Origin: Lentinula raphanica
Lineage: Eukaryota; Basidiomycota; Agaricomycetes; Agaricales; Omphalotaceae
Reading direction: 5' to 3'
NCBI GenBank assembly: GCA_027919835.1
Contig: JANVFP010000018.1
Location: 496,001 to 560,000 of the forward strand
DNA length: 64,000 nucleotides
The position numbers were made by a program, and so were the translations under genes. The notes below the pieces were generated by a model. That model had not been told where the DNA came from. It searched no databases and was given only the letters and a program-made list of their open reading frames with translations. Shown piece after piece: positions 11,904-23,839 of this stretch (positions are counted from its first letter, which is position 1; each line of letters starts with the position of its first letter).

Positions 11904-12875
11904 CTTAGGTAGTAAAGAGGTTTGAGAGGGTTTGAGAGAAGTCCGCAACGTCGACGACGTGGTTGAAGTGGTCAAGAGTGGTCATTGCCATTGGCAAAGG
12001 TTCAAGGGCGTTATGCTGACATAATCAGAGAGGTTGCGCCACCGATGTCACATGCACATTGCACATCCTCTCCCTCCAGAGTCAGTGCTCTTCTTGCTTT
12101 TCCTGTTACTCGGAAGAGCTTCGGATGAGCGTGGACACGACAAGATTCTACGTTGACTTCATGCGCACGTAGAGTGCCTTAGCAGTCAATCCCATTTTTT
12201 CCAGTCACCGGTTGAATGTCGGTTTTTTGTATCCGACTCGCTGAGGTATTTCTTCCACCAATCGTATAGACGCGATGATCATGGTGTTCCCTCGACGTTC
12301 TTTTCGAGTTCCCTCCAAGTTTTACCATATCTATCCCACCAATTACACGGAGTCCGACCGTGCGCTGACTTCCAAGAGTACCAAGGCGAGTACTATATAT
12401 AAATCTGCTACACCGGCGGTCCCGCAGACGTGCCGCAAATGAAAAGTGTCCTTGGCAGGAGCGCGTCTGAGCTAAATCTATCATCCGGCTCAACCCAACT
12501 CCTACCAACTCGCTATCGGTGTTCACGATCAGTGACAGTCTTGAGCTTGGGTTCTTGGCTTGGTTCTATTCATAGGATAGTAAAGCTCGGTAGGTACAGA
12601 TGTGGGAAGTCTCTCTGACTTTCGACAGAATGTTGAGTTACACCGTCTACGATTCAGTGGAGATGCAAGATGGTATTCCAAAATCAGATTGGAGTGATGC
12701 GCAAGGGTACAAAAAAAGGTGGAGTGTATCGTGGAGTAGTACATGAACAAGTAAACTAGAGATAGCAGCGTCACAAGAGGTGTAGTAAAGTAACAAGACA
12801 AAGCGATTACTGTAAAACGGCAGAGTTCCAGAAAAAGGAAAAATGGTGTCAAAAACCTTTGGTGGAAGAGCGAAG
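11904..12875. other. Intergenic, upstream of RING gene and downstream of next gene
   Basis: About 970 bases hold no frame with recognisable protein features on either strand. The part near 12640-12860 is probably the 3' untranslated region of the gene that ends at 12876. Confidence 0.4.
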
Positions 12876-13540
12876 CTATGACCTCCTGCTATGATGTAGA
12901 CCGCGTCCATCTTCTGAAGCCTGTGAGCTATGAGAACTCCGTTGGCTCTCATTGCTAAGCATAGACGCTATAGGCATCATTCCGCGCTCCTTTAATTTCG
13001 GTGAAGAATTCGTATCAGGATTGGATGCAGCGGAATACGGTGAAGGTGGCATTTGCAATGGTGGAGTGGATGTTGAATCCCTGGAAACCGGTCGGTGATA
13101 TGGAGAATAAGTATGATGTGGTGGTGAATGTGACGAGGTTCGTTTGGATGCATATGACTGTCCTGTGGAGACATTTGGCAGTTTGGTCTGATAAGGATGC
13201 TGCGATGGATTTGGATAGACCAAAGGAGGAAGATTTGGTGAGGATGGAGATTCGTGGTTGAGTGATTCTAAGATAGTTCGATGCAAAGCAGAGGTCTCCG
13301 CAATCCTTCGATCTTCTGCGTTCTTCGCATTCAACATGGCCAGAAGCATATCTCTGTCACCATCGCCCTTTGCGCGATACGCGTTCAGGATCTCTCGTAA
13401 CGATGGTGGAGGTGTCTATAAAAACAGACAGAGTTGAATATGTGGGAATATTGCCAGAAAAGGGGCTCTATAATCACCTGGTCCAAAGTGTGCAACGCCG
13501 ACACAAGAATTTGGGATTTATCAGCGTAGAAAGAGGACAT
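12876..13540 (-). CDS. Hypothetical low-complexity protein
   Basis: This is a two-exon gene. Exon 1 encodes MSSFYADKSQILVSALHTLD. An intron of about 60 bases near 13415-13480 follows. Exon 2 continues with PPPSLREILNAYRAKGDG and a helical MLLAMLNAKNAEDRRIAE stretch. The remaining two thirds is Ser/Pro/His/Tyr-rich and looks disordered, ending GRGLHHSRRS. The short helical head with a long disordered tail suggests a regulatory or scaffold protein. I recognise no domain and assign no function. A further 3' exon cannot be excluded. Confidence 0.55.
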
Positions 13541-14348
13541 TTGGTTTAGAGGATAACGGAGGGGGAAGACGATAGGGAGGATTCACTCCCGCTTTTTAAG
13601 GAGCCGCCAAGAGCAAGTTGGTGTGGGTGGCGACTCTCTTGGTATTTTTAGCTGAATGCGCCAAGAACTTTACGAATCGTACCAAGACTTTTTTCTAAAC
13701 AAAGCTTCACAAGTCGTATTTTTGTATTCTCTTATATGTTTTACAGTTTGACCGGCACAGGCTTTCTTCATTTATTGATTCAAAATGGTGCTGCAGAAAT
13801 ATCAACGCCAGCGGCCGTCTGACATAGGATTTATCATCTTCATCATTCCCCCTTCTCCGCCATTGACGATAAGCTAACTTTCTTGAACGGACGACCGATA
13901 ATCCTAACCTCGAGCAATCACACAAGTTGAGGAAACCTTGAGCATGAGCTTTTCAATTCTCTCCTCCTGCTATCGATAATCCGATCCATCTGCCGAAGCC
14001 CAGTAGTGGCCCAGAGTCTCAGTTTCCAGTGTCCACTGTCCAGCAGTCAAAAATATCCTCACCGCCCTGAAATGGATATAGCGATACTAACCCACATACT
14101 ATAGCACGCCACCAAGGCTGCGAATGAGTCAGACTTCAGTGTGTACTGCATCCATCAGCTTCTCCCTCCAAAGGGCACCTTCTGGTGCCTCCAACGACAG
14201 AAGATCGAACGGTTGAATGAATGATTGCGACCTGTCTTTCAAGTTGGTGGCGTTATGTCTTTTAGCGTTATCGTTCAGGTGTCATAAAGTCTGGAAGAAC
14301 TTTGGAACACGACGTTGAATCCCGGCATATGCGATGATGGACCATGGT

Positions 14349-14367
14349 GTACTGAGTACCTCAGTAC
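14349..14367. repeat. Perfect inverted repeat, 8-base arms
   Basis: GTACTGAG and CTCAGTAC flank the three bases TAC. It could be a dimeric regulator site or a small hairpin. No gene starts close by. Confidence 0.4.
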
Positions 14368-15920
14368 ATGAATCGCTTCTGCTATTGAATCAATAGCCCC
14401 AAAACGCACCAATAATGATGTGCGTTGACCACGGTATTTACAGCACTGCAGATGGCTGAAGCATGTCGGAGCGAAACGAATGGGGAAGTTGCTTCATTCA
14501 AGGCCCCATATCTTGCCGAATTATGGAAAAATAGCAGAATAACTTACCTTAGAATTATTATTCTCGTGAGAATTTCGGTAAACTTGTTGAGGTTGCCTTC
14601 CTCTTCCATAACAGAGCGAATGTCGGAGAAGAGATGAACAACAGAGTCATAAGAAATGCGACAGCGGGACGAGATTTTCGCGAAATACTGTATGCAGTTG
14701 ATCGTAGTATACTGTAGCCACCATGACGGCTGGTAAAGGCTATGGTCGGGGATGTTGTGAACATTCGTGGCAAAGTTAGTCAATTCAATGAAAAGATCCA
14801 CGATACAACCTGGCCTAGCTAGAATCAGATAAAATGTAGGACGCTCAAGACCCACCGTATCTCAGCGTTCAAGACCATCTGCAGTACCTGACTGACTGGG
14901 TTGGGGTCTAGGCTGGGCGTGAGCCACAGAGTGAAAGACTGGAGCCTCAGTACAAGCCAAGAACTTGCCTCATTAATGGTCGCCTTGTGGTAGGTCGCGC
15001 TGGAACGTTGCTGATGTCGTTTGGTCCCACCAGACCATGCCTGGTGATGAAGCAACGAAAAAGCCAAGCTAACCTAGATCCCTTCGGAGTTCAAAAGAGC
15101 ACAAGATACTCGAGTAAACGAGCTTGTGTGCGCCAAAGAAACAGGAGTTGGCAAGCCAAGTACCAATACCTTTGAGCAAATTCCATGGACGAATGAGAAC
15201 GTATGAGAACGCGAAAGATTTTGATTGGTGAGGGGCTATCGAAAGCAGAGTGATACCCAGGAGTGCAACCCAGAGTATGGTATATCAGACCAGACCTGTG
15301 GATGTTGTTGTTGCGGACATTGAATATCAAGGAAACGGTAGCTTCTGGAATAACCTGCCTGAGTATACCAAGAGTATACAGTAACATAGTGGAAGTTGGA
15401 ACTTGGGACGCAGGGAGTGGTCGGCGTCTATTGATGACAGGCGTCTGTATAAGAGCACGTGATGAAGCTCCGGGAAGACTCGGCCTTGACCGGGACACGG
15501 TCACCGAATGATCAGTTCAAAATTCCGGTGAAGATTATTTTCCACATTTTTAGTAGTTTTGGGCAGAACTTTATTTATGCTGGTTCGCCTTATCTTCGGA
15601 GACGGCCGATAAAGAGTATCTAAAGGAGACAGCAGCTACGGGTCACGTACAGACAGACGGGCGCAGAAGTCCAGTCAGGTAACTGACTGGCCATGGGTCG
15701 GCCTCTCATCAGAGTCGCGCGCGCAGTAGGCACCTGATATTGGTCCCTTGGGAGGATGCCCCAGACCCATTCCCCTCCATAAAAACCTACGCATATGCCG
15801 TGGTCCCCAATGCTTAGTCAACCAACTGCAGTTGAATTGGGTATCATGTGGTTCAATGCCATGTGACATACTCCACCCCGCGATTAGGTAGCCATGTTCT
15901 GTAATTGCTAAAGTAGAACC

Positions 15921-16021
15921 GGCAGGTTAGGGCAGCGGTTAAGCCCTCTGATGAGCTCCTTCGCGAGAGCGAAACCTGCTATAAAGTCCCTACCTTTCGG
16001 GTTCGAACCCCAAAGCTGTCC
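15921..16021 (+). other. tRNA-like sequence with pol III box A and box B; relic or SINE head
   Basis: The 5' part can form a D-arm: GGGC and GCCC around AGCGGTTAA, after TA at positions 8-9. The 3' part holds the box-B core GGTTCGAACCC. The first seven bases (GGCAGGT) pair with AGCTGTC at the 3' end except for one G-G mismatch and one G-T pair. No clean anticodon stem can be drawn in the roughly 60 bases between the arms. I therefore read it as a decayed or rearranged tRNA, or a tRNA-derived SINE head, rather than a working tRNA. Confidence 0.35.
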
Positions 16022-16212
16022 AGCTTTCTGACATGCTCAGCGACCTCGCCAGAGTTATTCGGAAACCACGACTTCGCCATGGCCTTACACCTGCATCATC
16101 GGGCTGTACAACGTTTCGGAACCGCAGTGCAGTCATGCACGATCGGATTCATAATTTCCAACAATTTTCCACCGCCTCTTGACTCTCATCATTCACGTTT
16201 ATTCTTCCCGAA

Positions 16213-17865
16213 ATGTCGTCCGGTGGTACAGGAGTATCCGTGGATTCAATGAGGCCCTTTTACTTGAAGAGCGAGCCTCAGGCTTCGTTGACTCTTCGGT
16301 ATCTGGCAAACTCGCTCAACTCCGCAGCCTTCGACTCTTTTTGTCATCCACACAGCGACGCTCATCCGCCACCCTATATTGGTTTCGACCTCGAATGGAA
16401 ACCAAATTTCCGTCCTGGTCAACCGGAAAACCCGATTGCCGTTGTTCAAATCGCTTATGGGACGGCGTCTTATGTTGTTCATGTTAAATGGATGCAATAC
16501 TTGCCAGACGGATTGGCTGAAATCCTAGAGAATCCGAGGATTGTCAAAGTTGGTGTGGGGATTCAGAGTACGTCGTTACAAACTCATTCGCTCAACCTTC
16601 ACCTCGTTTCTTAACCCACCATTAGATGATGCTAAAAAACTATACAAGGACCTCGGTGTCTGTCTCAACTCCTGTGTCGACCTTTCCCTCTTCGTGAAAT
16701 GCGTCGATTCCGGCTTGTTCGCAGGACGTCTTGAGAGATATGCAGACGTTCCACCTCAGTCTTCTTTTCCATCCAAGCTTCCAACATTACCTTCGGATTG
16801 TCAGAAACCTCGGGAGTTCTACGGTTCTGAAGCTTTCCTGGGTCCATACTTCAAACGTCTCTTTCGTGGACCCTATACGTCATCCATTGGTTTAGCCCGC
16901 CTTGCTGAAGTCTATGAGGGGCTAGTGCTCACCAAAGGCAAAATCACTCGAAGCAATTGGGATTTGGAGTTGACTCCAGCGCAACTTACATGTGTGTATA
17001 TCCACGAAGCTTCGGTATGGTTTTGTTCTCATCTCACTTAGATGCGGCTTTGGATGCGTACGCAGGATCCATCGTATATTCTCATTTAACCCGGCTTTTC
17101 CATCTCCTGGATCCAAGCCGGAGGCCAAAGAGGCAATTCTATGCCTTCGATTGCATTCGAGGAGCACTCTATCACTGTTGTGGGAACACCAGACGGACTT
17201 TACTTGGTGAACAAATGGAAGACTCAGAATTGCCCCATTTTGGCAATGGATATGTTCTTCGTCCCACCTTTCATCCTGTCGAGGAAGAAATAATGCTTCA
17301 TCTCCAAGGCGTAGGAAGTGATCAACTTTCGGGTCTTGTACCATGGAGCTGTTCCAATCCCGAGTATGACCCTGGTCCAATGCCACCGAAGAAGTCGCCG
17401 GAGGAACAAGAGATGTTGAGGCGAGAACGACAGAAGAAGAGAGATTTGAAGAGGATCGAAGAGAGAGGTCAAAACGAAAAAGATGACGACCCTCAGATTG
17501 GCAACCATAATGCCAATACGTCAAAAGTCGCCGCGCCTGCTGGTTTCGTGAACCGCACATCTGCGGGTAGGCCAGCAGTAGGCTCTGCTTCGAAGCAACT
17601 CCCATCGCTGGCTGCCAGATTAGCGCAGACATCTCTCTCTACTGTTGACTCCATCAGGCTTGGGGGTCTCACCTTTGAACAGCCAACGAGGAGGATCTAC
17701 AACGGCCCTCTACCGTCTAGAACATCTACTAGCACTAGCACTATGGGCCCTTCTCAATCGTCCACTCCCGTACCTAATTCGCAGAACCGGGGTGGGTCCA
17801 ACAATCAGGCGTCGCGCGGAAGACGGAGACCGAGGAAGAAGAATCCTCCAGTACTGACCAGTTAA
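16213..17865 (+). CDS. 3'-5' exonuclease, DEDDy family (WRN exonuclease-like)
   Basis: Three exons (16213-16567, 16626-16991, 17042-17865) give about 515 residues. Exo I is visible as YIGFDLEWKPNF (D-x-E), within a block that continues PIAVVQIAYG. Exo II lies around VKVGVGIQNDAKKLY, with an Asp created across intron 1. Exo III is LTYAALDAYAG (Y-x3-D), whose Tyr codon is created by intron 2. All DEDDy catalytic residues therefore appear present. The domain degrades DNA or RNA from the 3' end. The C-terminal 200 residues are charged and low in complexity, with a KKRDLKRIEERG helix and a basic RGRRRPRKK end that may bind nucleic acid or act as a nuclear signal. There is no helicase domain, so this is a stand-alone nuclease. 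Confidence 0.85.
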
Positions 17866-18287
17866 AATCCTGTGGTGGCTCGCCTTATGAAGCAGTTGTC
17901 CATCTACAGTGGCCCGATACTCTTTGTGATACTCATACTATCTTACATCCAATTTGATTCAAAACATATTGAAGCCATAATGGCTACCTTCTCGTCCTCG
18001 AAACAGTCACTGAGGTATCTTGGTGAACGTTTCGGTTCGACGAAGTTGATCTTGAATAACTTATTTCTCCATCATGTATGTATATGCAAGATCACTACTC
18101 AACTGTTCTTGAAGAATTACGCGCTTTAGACGTGCTCTTCGGACGTTCTACAGCCTGAAAAAGGGAGAGTTCGCAGTCGAACTTCCCACATCTCTCTACG
18201 TCAAACAGTGCAAGGGCCGTCGTCTGTCCACACTCCCGCGCTGCCTGTGAACGCAGATTCGAAGCATGATCAGCATGAGTTATGAAA
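17866..18287. other. Intergenic between convergent genes
   Basis: These 420 bases separate the stop codons of the exonuclease and chitinase genes. I see only probable 3' untranslated sequence. Confidence 0.4.
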
Positions 18288-20809
18288 TCATCGATAATCA
18301 GAATACCACCAACCTCCCGGTGTCGATGCTTCGGACCAATAAAGCGAAGTCCACAGATCCCCGCTGCGTGAAAAAAGGCTCCATGTTTGTTTGAAGCACC
18401 ATAAGACCAGAATCACTCACTTGAATGTCACCTGCGAGCCTCCTGGGTAAGCCACGGAGCTACTCCAAGCGGCAACGCCTGCACATGAGCCTCCTGAGGT
18501 TGGAGAGGAAGAGGCAGAGGTCGTGGTTGTAGTCACTGTCGTAGATGTGGAGGATGTACTTGTTGTCGTTGTGGTCTTCGTAGCACTCGATGAACTTGAG
18601 CTTGATGTTCCCCCAGTCCCAGAGCAGGCACTAACTATTTGTTGATCTGAGATTCCTGTCCTAGACCAATGGAAGGAAGGGTGACTGAGAACTTACTGGC
18701 ACTCCAATCGCCATTTGGATCATTCGAAGGCGTATCGTCAGCGAAGAATTTAGCCTTTTTTCATGGGAAGAGTAGGTGAGAAGCGTTGCCAGTGCTGGAG
18801 AATTATCCACTCACCTCCCAAATATATCTGTAGGTTTCCGTGTTAAGGCAGAGGTGTCAAAGAGATATATACACTGTAGATTGTTACGCACCCATCAAAG
18901 GAAACCTTTGAACCCCCAGTATAAGATGTGCCTGCGACATACGCTGGAGCTGAGCAGGGAGGGAATGTGAAGCCAGTGCCTCCTGCGGCAACTAATGCCT
19001 GCTTGATTCCCAAATCATATCTGTCGTTCACTGAAGATGGCATCAACAAAAGACTGAGATTGTGTATTTTTTTCTCAACGCACCAAACGCCTGGCTCTGT
19101 GCATTGTGCGCAAAAATTGAGCACACTCAACCGTTCGAAGGTCAATGAATTACCTCATCCCTGTAAGAATTTCAGTGAATACACCAGATCAGCTCGATAG
19201 TTTGGAACACTCTACCAAAGCATCACACCACCGAATGATGGGAAGCTGTTACGCATTTGCACCGCATACTGAGATAAGGTGGCCAAGTCCTGGTATCCTG
19301 TACCAGCAGCGAGACTTGCAGCTGGTGCTCCGAGGAAAACCTTGACGTTAGGATTCGGGCTTGTCGTTCTGGCCCAGTTGTCCCTGGGGCCACCATCAGC
19401 ATTTCGACGGAACCGGCAGAATGATTGAGCAAATTTACCATACACCGAAATTCCATGCCTGACGAAATGTGAGCTCGTATGATCCGTGATCGTTCTGTAT
19501 AGTACGTACAGTGGTATTAAAAAAGGGAAGTCCGCAAGGATTGTTATAGAACTGTGTGATCATCAATATTTTGCATCGTCAGTATTGAGTATTGCCACAA
19601 TGCACCTGAACTACGTGTTCAAAGGTCAGTCTAGGTCAGCTTGACATGTCCGAGTTAATGAGGTAAATACAGGCGTACCATAGATAGCGTCGAAAGCCAC
19701 CGCGTCGATTACTGAGCCCAAAGAAGCGTCAGGGAATACACCTGAGATGAAGTGATTAGATGGTATCGAATCTGAAGATGGCCTTCGAGCGCACATTGTG
19801 GCGCCCCGGTAATGTAATATCTGAGAAAAAATCAGTGGATTGGTCATTAGGATAGATAGTATGAAGTACTCACTGTTTACTTGCACCGCTAGCCAGAGAA
19901 CGTATCTCTGTCACAAAAGCCGCATAACCTGTTCCCCCTCCACCTTCAATGTCGAGGTCTACTCCGTCTAGAACAGCAGAGCCGAATGGTCTCGTCGAAC
20001 TAATCAATCGGTCGTGAAATGGTACAAACGTGAACAGTATGATGGAATCGACCTACCTGCTTCCTCCCAAGAATAAATCCCATATCGTCTGCGCAAAAGC
20101 GGTACCTTCCGCATCGCTTGTGAACCCAACCCCACCTCCGGCTCCTCCAAGACTGATGGTCACGAGCTTTCCTGCAGCTTGGCATGTTTCGATGTCAGAG
20201 GCCAAGGCAGAGCAGTCGGGAAGAGAAGTTCCGGGAAAAGTAGCGTTGTCGGTGGGATTGCAAGTCTGGATTTGTTTCTAACATTAATTGCTATGATTAA
20301 ACATATGATTGATCAACTACGCACATTCTGAAGCGCAAAAAAATCAGTTGATAGCGTATCACATGTATGCACATGCACTCACCGCCAAATTTAGAGAAGG
20401 CAAGCCTCCCGTAGAGAAGAAAGTGTTCACGAATGCGACGGGAAAGACATCGACGGCATCATCCTGGTAAGATTGAAGTTATAGAGAACGGTCCCATCCA
20501 GTAATGCCTGCTGCGTACCCCACAGTAAAATCCAAGTCTCTGCTGAAAGTTTGCGACATCCGAGTGAGTAGCTCCGTAGGAGTTCTGTCCCCAATATCTG
20601 TTCCAAAAGTTCAAACAGCATATTTCCACCAAGGAGACAGTCTTACGAGACAACCTGAACACGAAGAAAAGGAGAGATAGCAGAGTTAATATTGTCTTTT
20701 CTTTTTCAGAGATGATAGAACCACACACGTTGTCATAGCGAGAACCATCATACGCTTGAGTTCCTAGAAGAAGACCTAGAACGAGGGGAACAAAGAGGGA
20801 CGACGACAT
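18288..20809 (-). CDS. Secreted class III chitinase, GH18, with two C-terminal CBM5/12-type modules
   Basis: The start [19 protein letters not shown] is a clear signal peptide. The catalytic domain begins [11 protein letters not shown] and holds [11 protein letters not shown], then [10 protein letters not shown], the D-x-x-D-x-D-x-E active site with its acid Glu. It cleaves beta-1,4 bonds of chitin. After the barrel comes a first binding-module-like segment ([18 protein letters not shown], then [13 protein letters not shown]). A Ser/Thr-only linker and a second module follow ([16 protein letters not shown], then WWYSDYR-stop). The gene has many introns, including a possible 8-base micro-exon at 20647-20654. 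Likely roles are cell-wall remodelling or chitin scavenging outside the cell. Two binding modules suggest insoluble chitin as substrate. Exon borders in the middle are approximate. Confidence 0.85.
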
Positions 20810-20868
20810 GGTTTGCAAGCTCGCAGTTCGGCAGGGGGCCTCTGTCGAACTTGGGTTTCCCTACGAGA

Positions 20869-20876
20869 CTTATATA
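20869..20876 (-). promoter_or_regulatory. TATA box of the chitinase gene
   Basis: TATATAAG on the minus strand lies 60 bases upstream of the start codon, a good distance for a core promoter with a short leader. Confidence 0.55.
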
Positions 20877-21447
20877 CCAATCCCTTCTCTATTGTCCATC
20901 TGGAAAAAGAAGCAGGAATTTAGATGGACTTTCTGGGGACACGGTGCCGCTAACGCACAAGGTCAGTCACCCTGAAGTGTGCCACTGAGGGATGGAAGTT
21001 GATTTTCACGATCCATGCGACCCAAAGATAGAATTTGAGGACGAGAAACTGTATGCAGGAATAACCCCCCATGCATCGGCAAGGCAAGGTGAATTATTAG
21101 GTTGCATGAAGAAAGGAAGGTAGATACACGAGGTATCGTTACCAATCGGGAGATAGACCTATGAAGAAAGAAAGGCACATGCAACTCAAGACACCATAGC
21201 AGGACTGAAAAGAAAGTGTGCTCATATATCATTCACACCTGCGATAAGGATGTTCTTCGGTAGACTGGGTGATGTTGACGATCACATAGTATCATGTGAA
21301 TCAGTTTGCGACGTGGAGGTGCTTGGATGAAAGCACAGAGCAATATCAGAGGAATACAAATAGCAGATTAGAAACAGAAAGGAATAACGATCTACGTACG
21401 AAACCGTGTACAGCAAGTGAACCAAAAGAAACGTATGGTATTTAAGA
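20877..21447. other. Intergenic: chitinase promoter and CK2 3' region
   Basis: No gene is visible. The left part is upstream of the chitinase and the right part is probably the CK2 3' untranslated region. Confidence 0.4.
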
Positions 21448-22880
<1,433 letters not shown>

Positions 22881-22962
22881 TGCTCGGGAGAGATGAACGC
22901 AGGAGGAACGAGTCGCTAAATTACGTAATGAGGCAACTTTCGTTCTAACGTGAATTATTTTC

Positions 22963-23656
22963 ATGAACTCTCAGAAAACTCTTGTTGTGCCCTCTCATTG
23001 GCCTAAGCATCTTCGATATGTTCGATCTTATGCATATCACAATTCCCTGTCACCAGATACCATAAAACTCATCCAAACAGGCCAGCCATCCGAGTTCTCT
23101 GACCGCACTCGGTCCTCTCAAAATCACAAATCTGTGCTTGTTCGACATATCACTGACAAGTCGCATCCAGCGCACAATCAACTTGGTCTTTTTGCCTCGA
23201 AGAAAATACCTGCAAAGATGCACATCCTGGACTATATCGGTAAGTACATAGCAAAATTCATACTCGGACCAAGAAATCTGGAATTTGAGTTATTCAAAGG
23301 CGAAGTCCATGCAGACGAACGTTTGTCCTCTGGTACGCAGAATTCATTGATCGTACTTCAGATATGAGCCGAACTTTGTTTTAGACTATGACTTATCTTT
23401 GGTTCGCCTGCAAGGTGGAGAGAGCATTGGAATCGATGCTAGCACGACAGGCAATGAGGCTCGGTTTGTCAATGACTATCGAGGTGTCAAGGACAGGCCC
23501 AACGTTGTTTTCATTGATTATCGCAATGATTCAGGAGAGTTAAGAATGGGGATATGGGCTGGTAATGAGGACATCAAGAAAGGGGACGAGCTACTAGTAA
23601 GCTATGGTAAAGCTTGGTGGAAGGCTCGGAATGCAGAACCTTTGAATGGCTCTTGA
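22963..23656 (+). CDS. SET-domain protein
   Basis: Three exons join at 23239/23302 and near 23331/23385. The protein reads HNQLGLFASKKIPAKMHIL at the SET N-part, then GGESIGIDASTTGNEARFVNDY and GDELLVSYGKAWW. SET domains transfer methyl groups from S-adenosylmethionine to lysines. The usual N-H-x-C pseudoknot motif appears as RFVNDYRG here, while the catalytic-type Tyr in LLVSYG is kept. There are no pre- or post-SET cysteine clusters. The target could be a histone or another protein; the sequence does not decide. The gene is divergent from CK2, so co-regulation is possible. Confidence 0.8.
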
Positions 23657-23839
23657 CTGAAGGCTTGTTGTATGTACTAGTTCTAACGAGTTCATTGTAC
23701 TGAAGTCTGAGTGTTGAAGCTGAAGACCGCGCGCCTATTTTTTAGAATTTAGCGCTCATAAATAATATTGCTGACGTCAACTCACAAAATTTCCCTCGAA
23801 ATAAACTTTCTCCGCTTTTCCTTCGTGTTCTGTCCACCA

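Larger units (their letters stand above)
13541..16212. other. Gene-poor stretch of 2.7 kb
   Basis: No frame here shows a recognisable domain or an intron-linked continuation. The stretch holds a perfect 8-base inverted repeat at 14349-14367 and a tRNA-like sequence at 15921-16021. A minus-strand frame at 14544-14855 has a somewhat protein-like composition, but I could not extend it into a gene. Confidence 0.4.

Noticed and set aside
14544..14855. Minus-strand frame with LFIELTNFATNVHNI and a helical end
   Set aside because: Could not be extended by introns to a gene and shows no domain.
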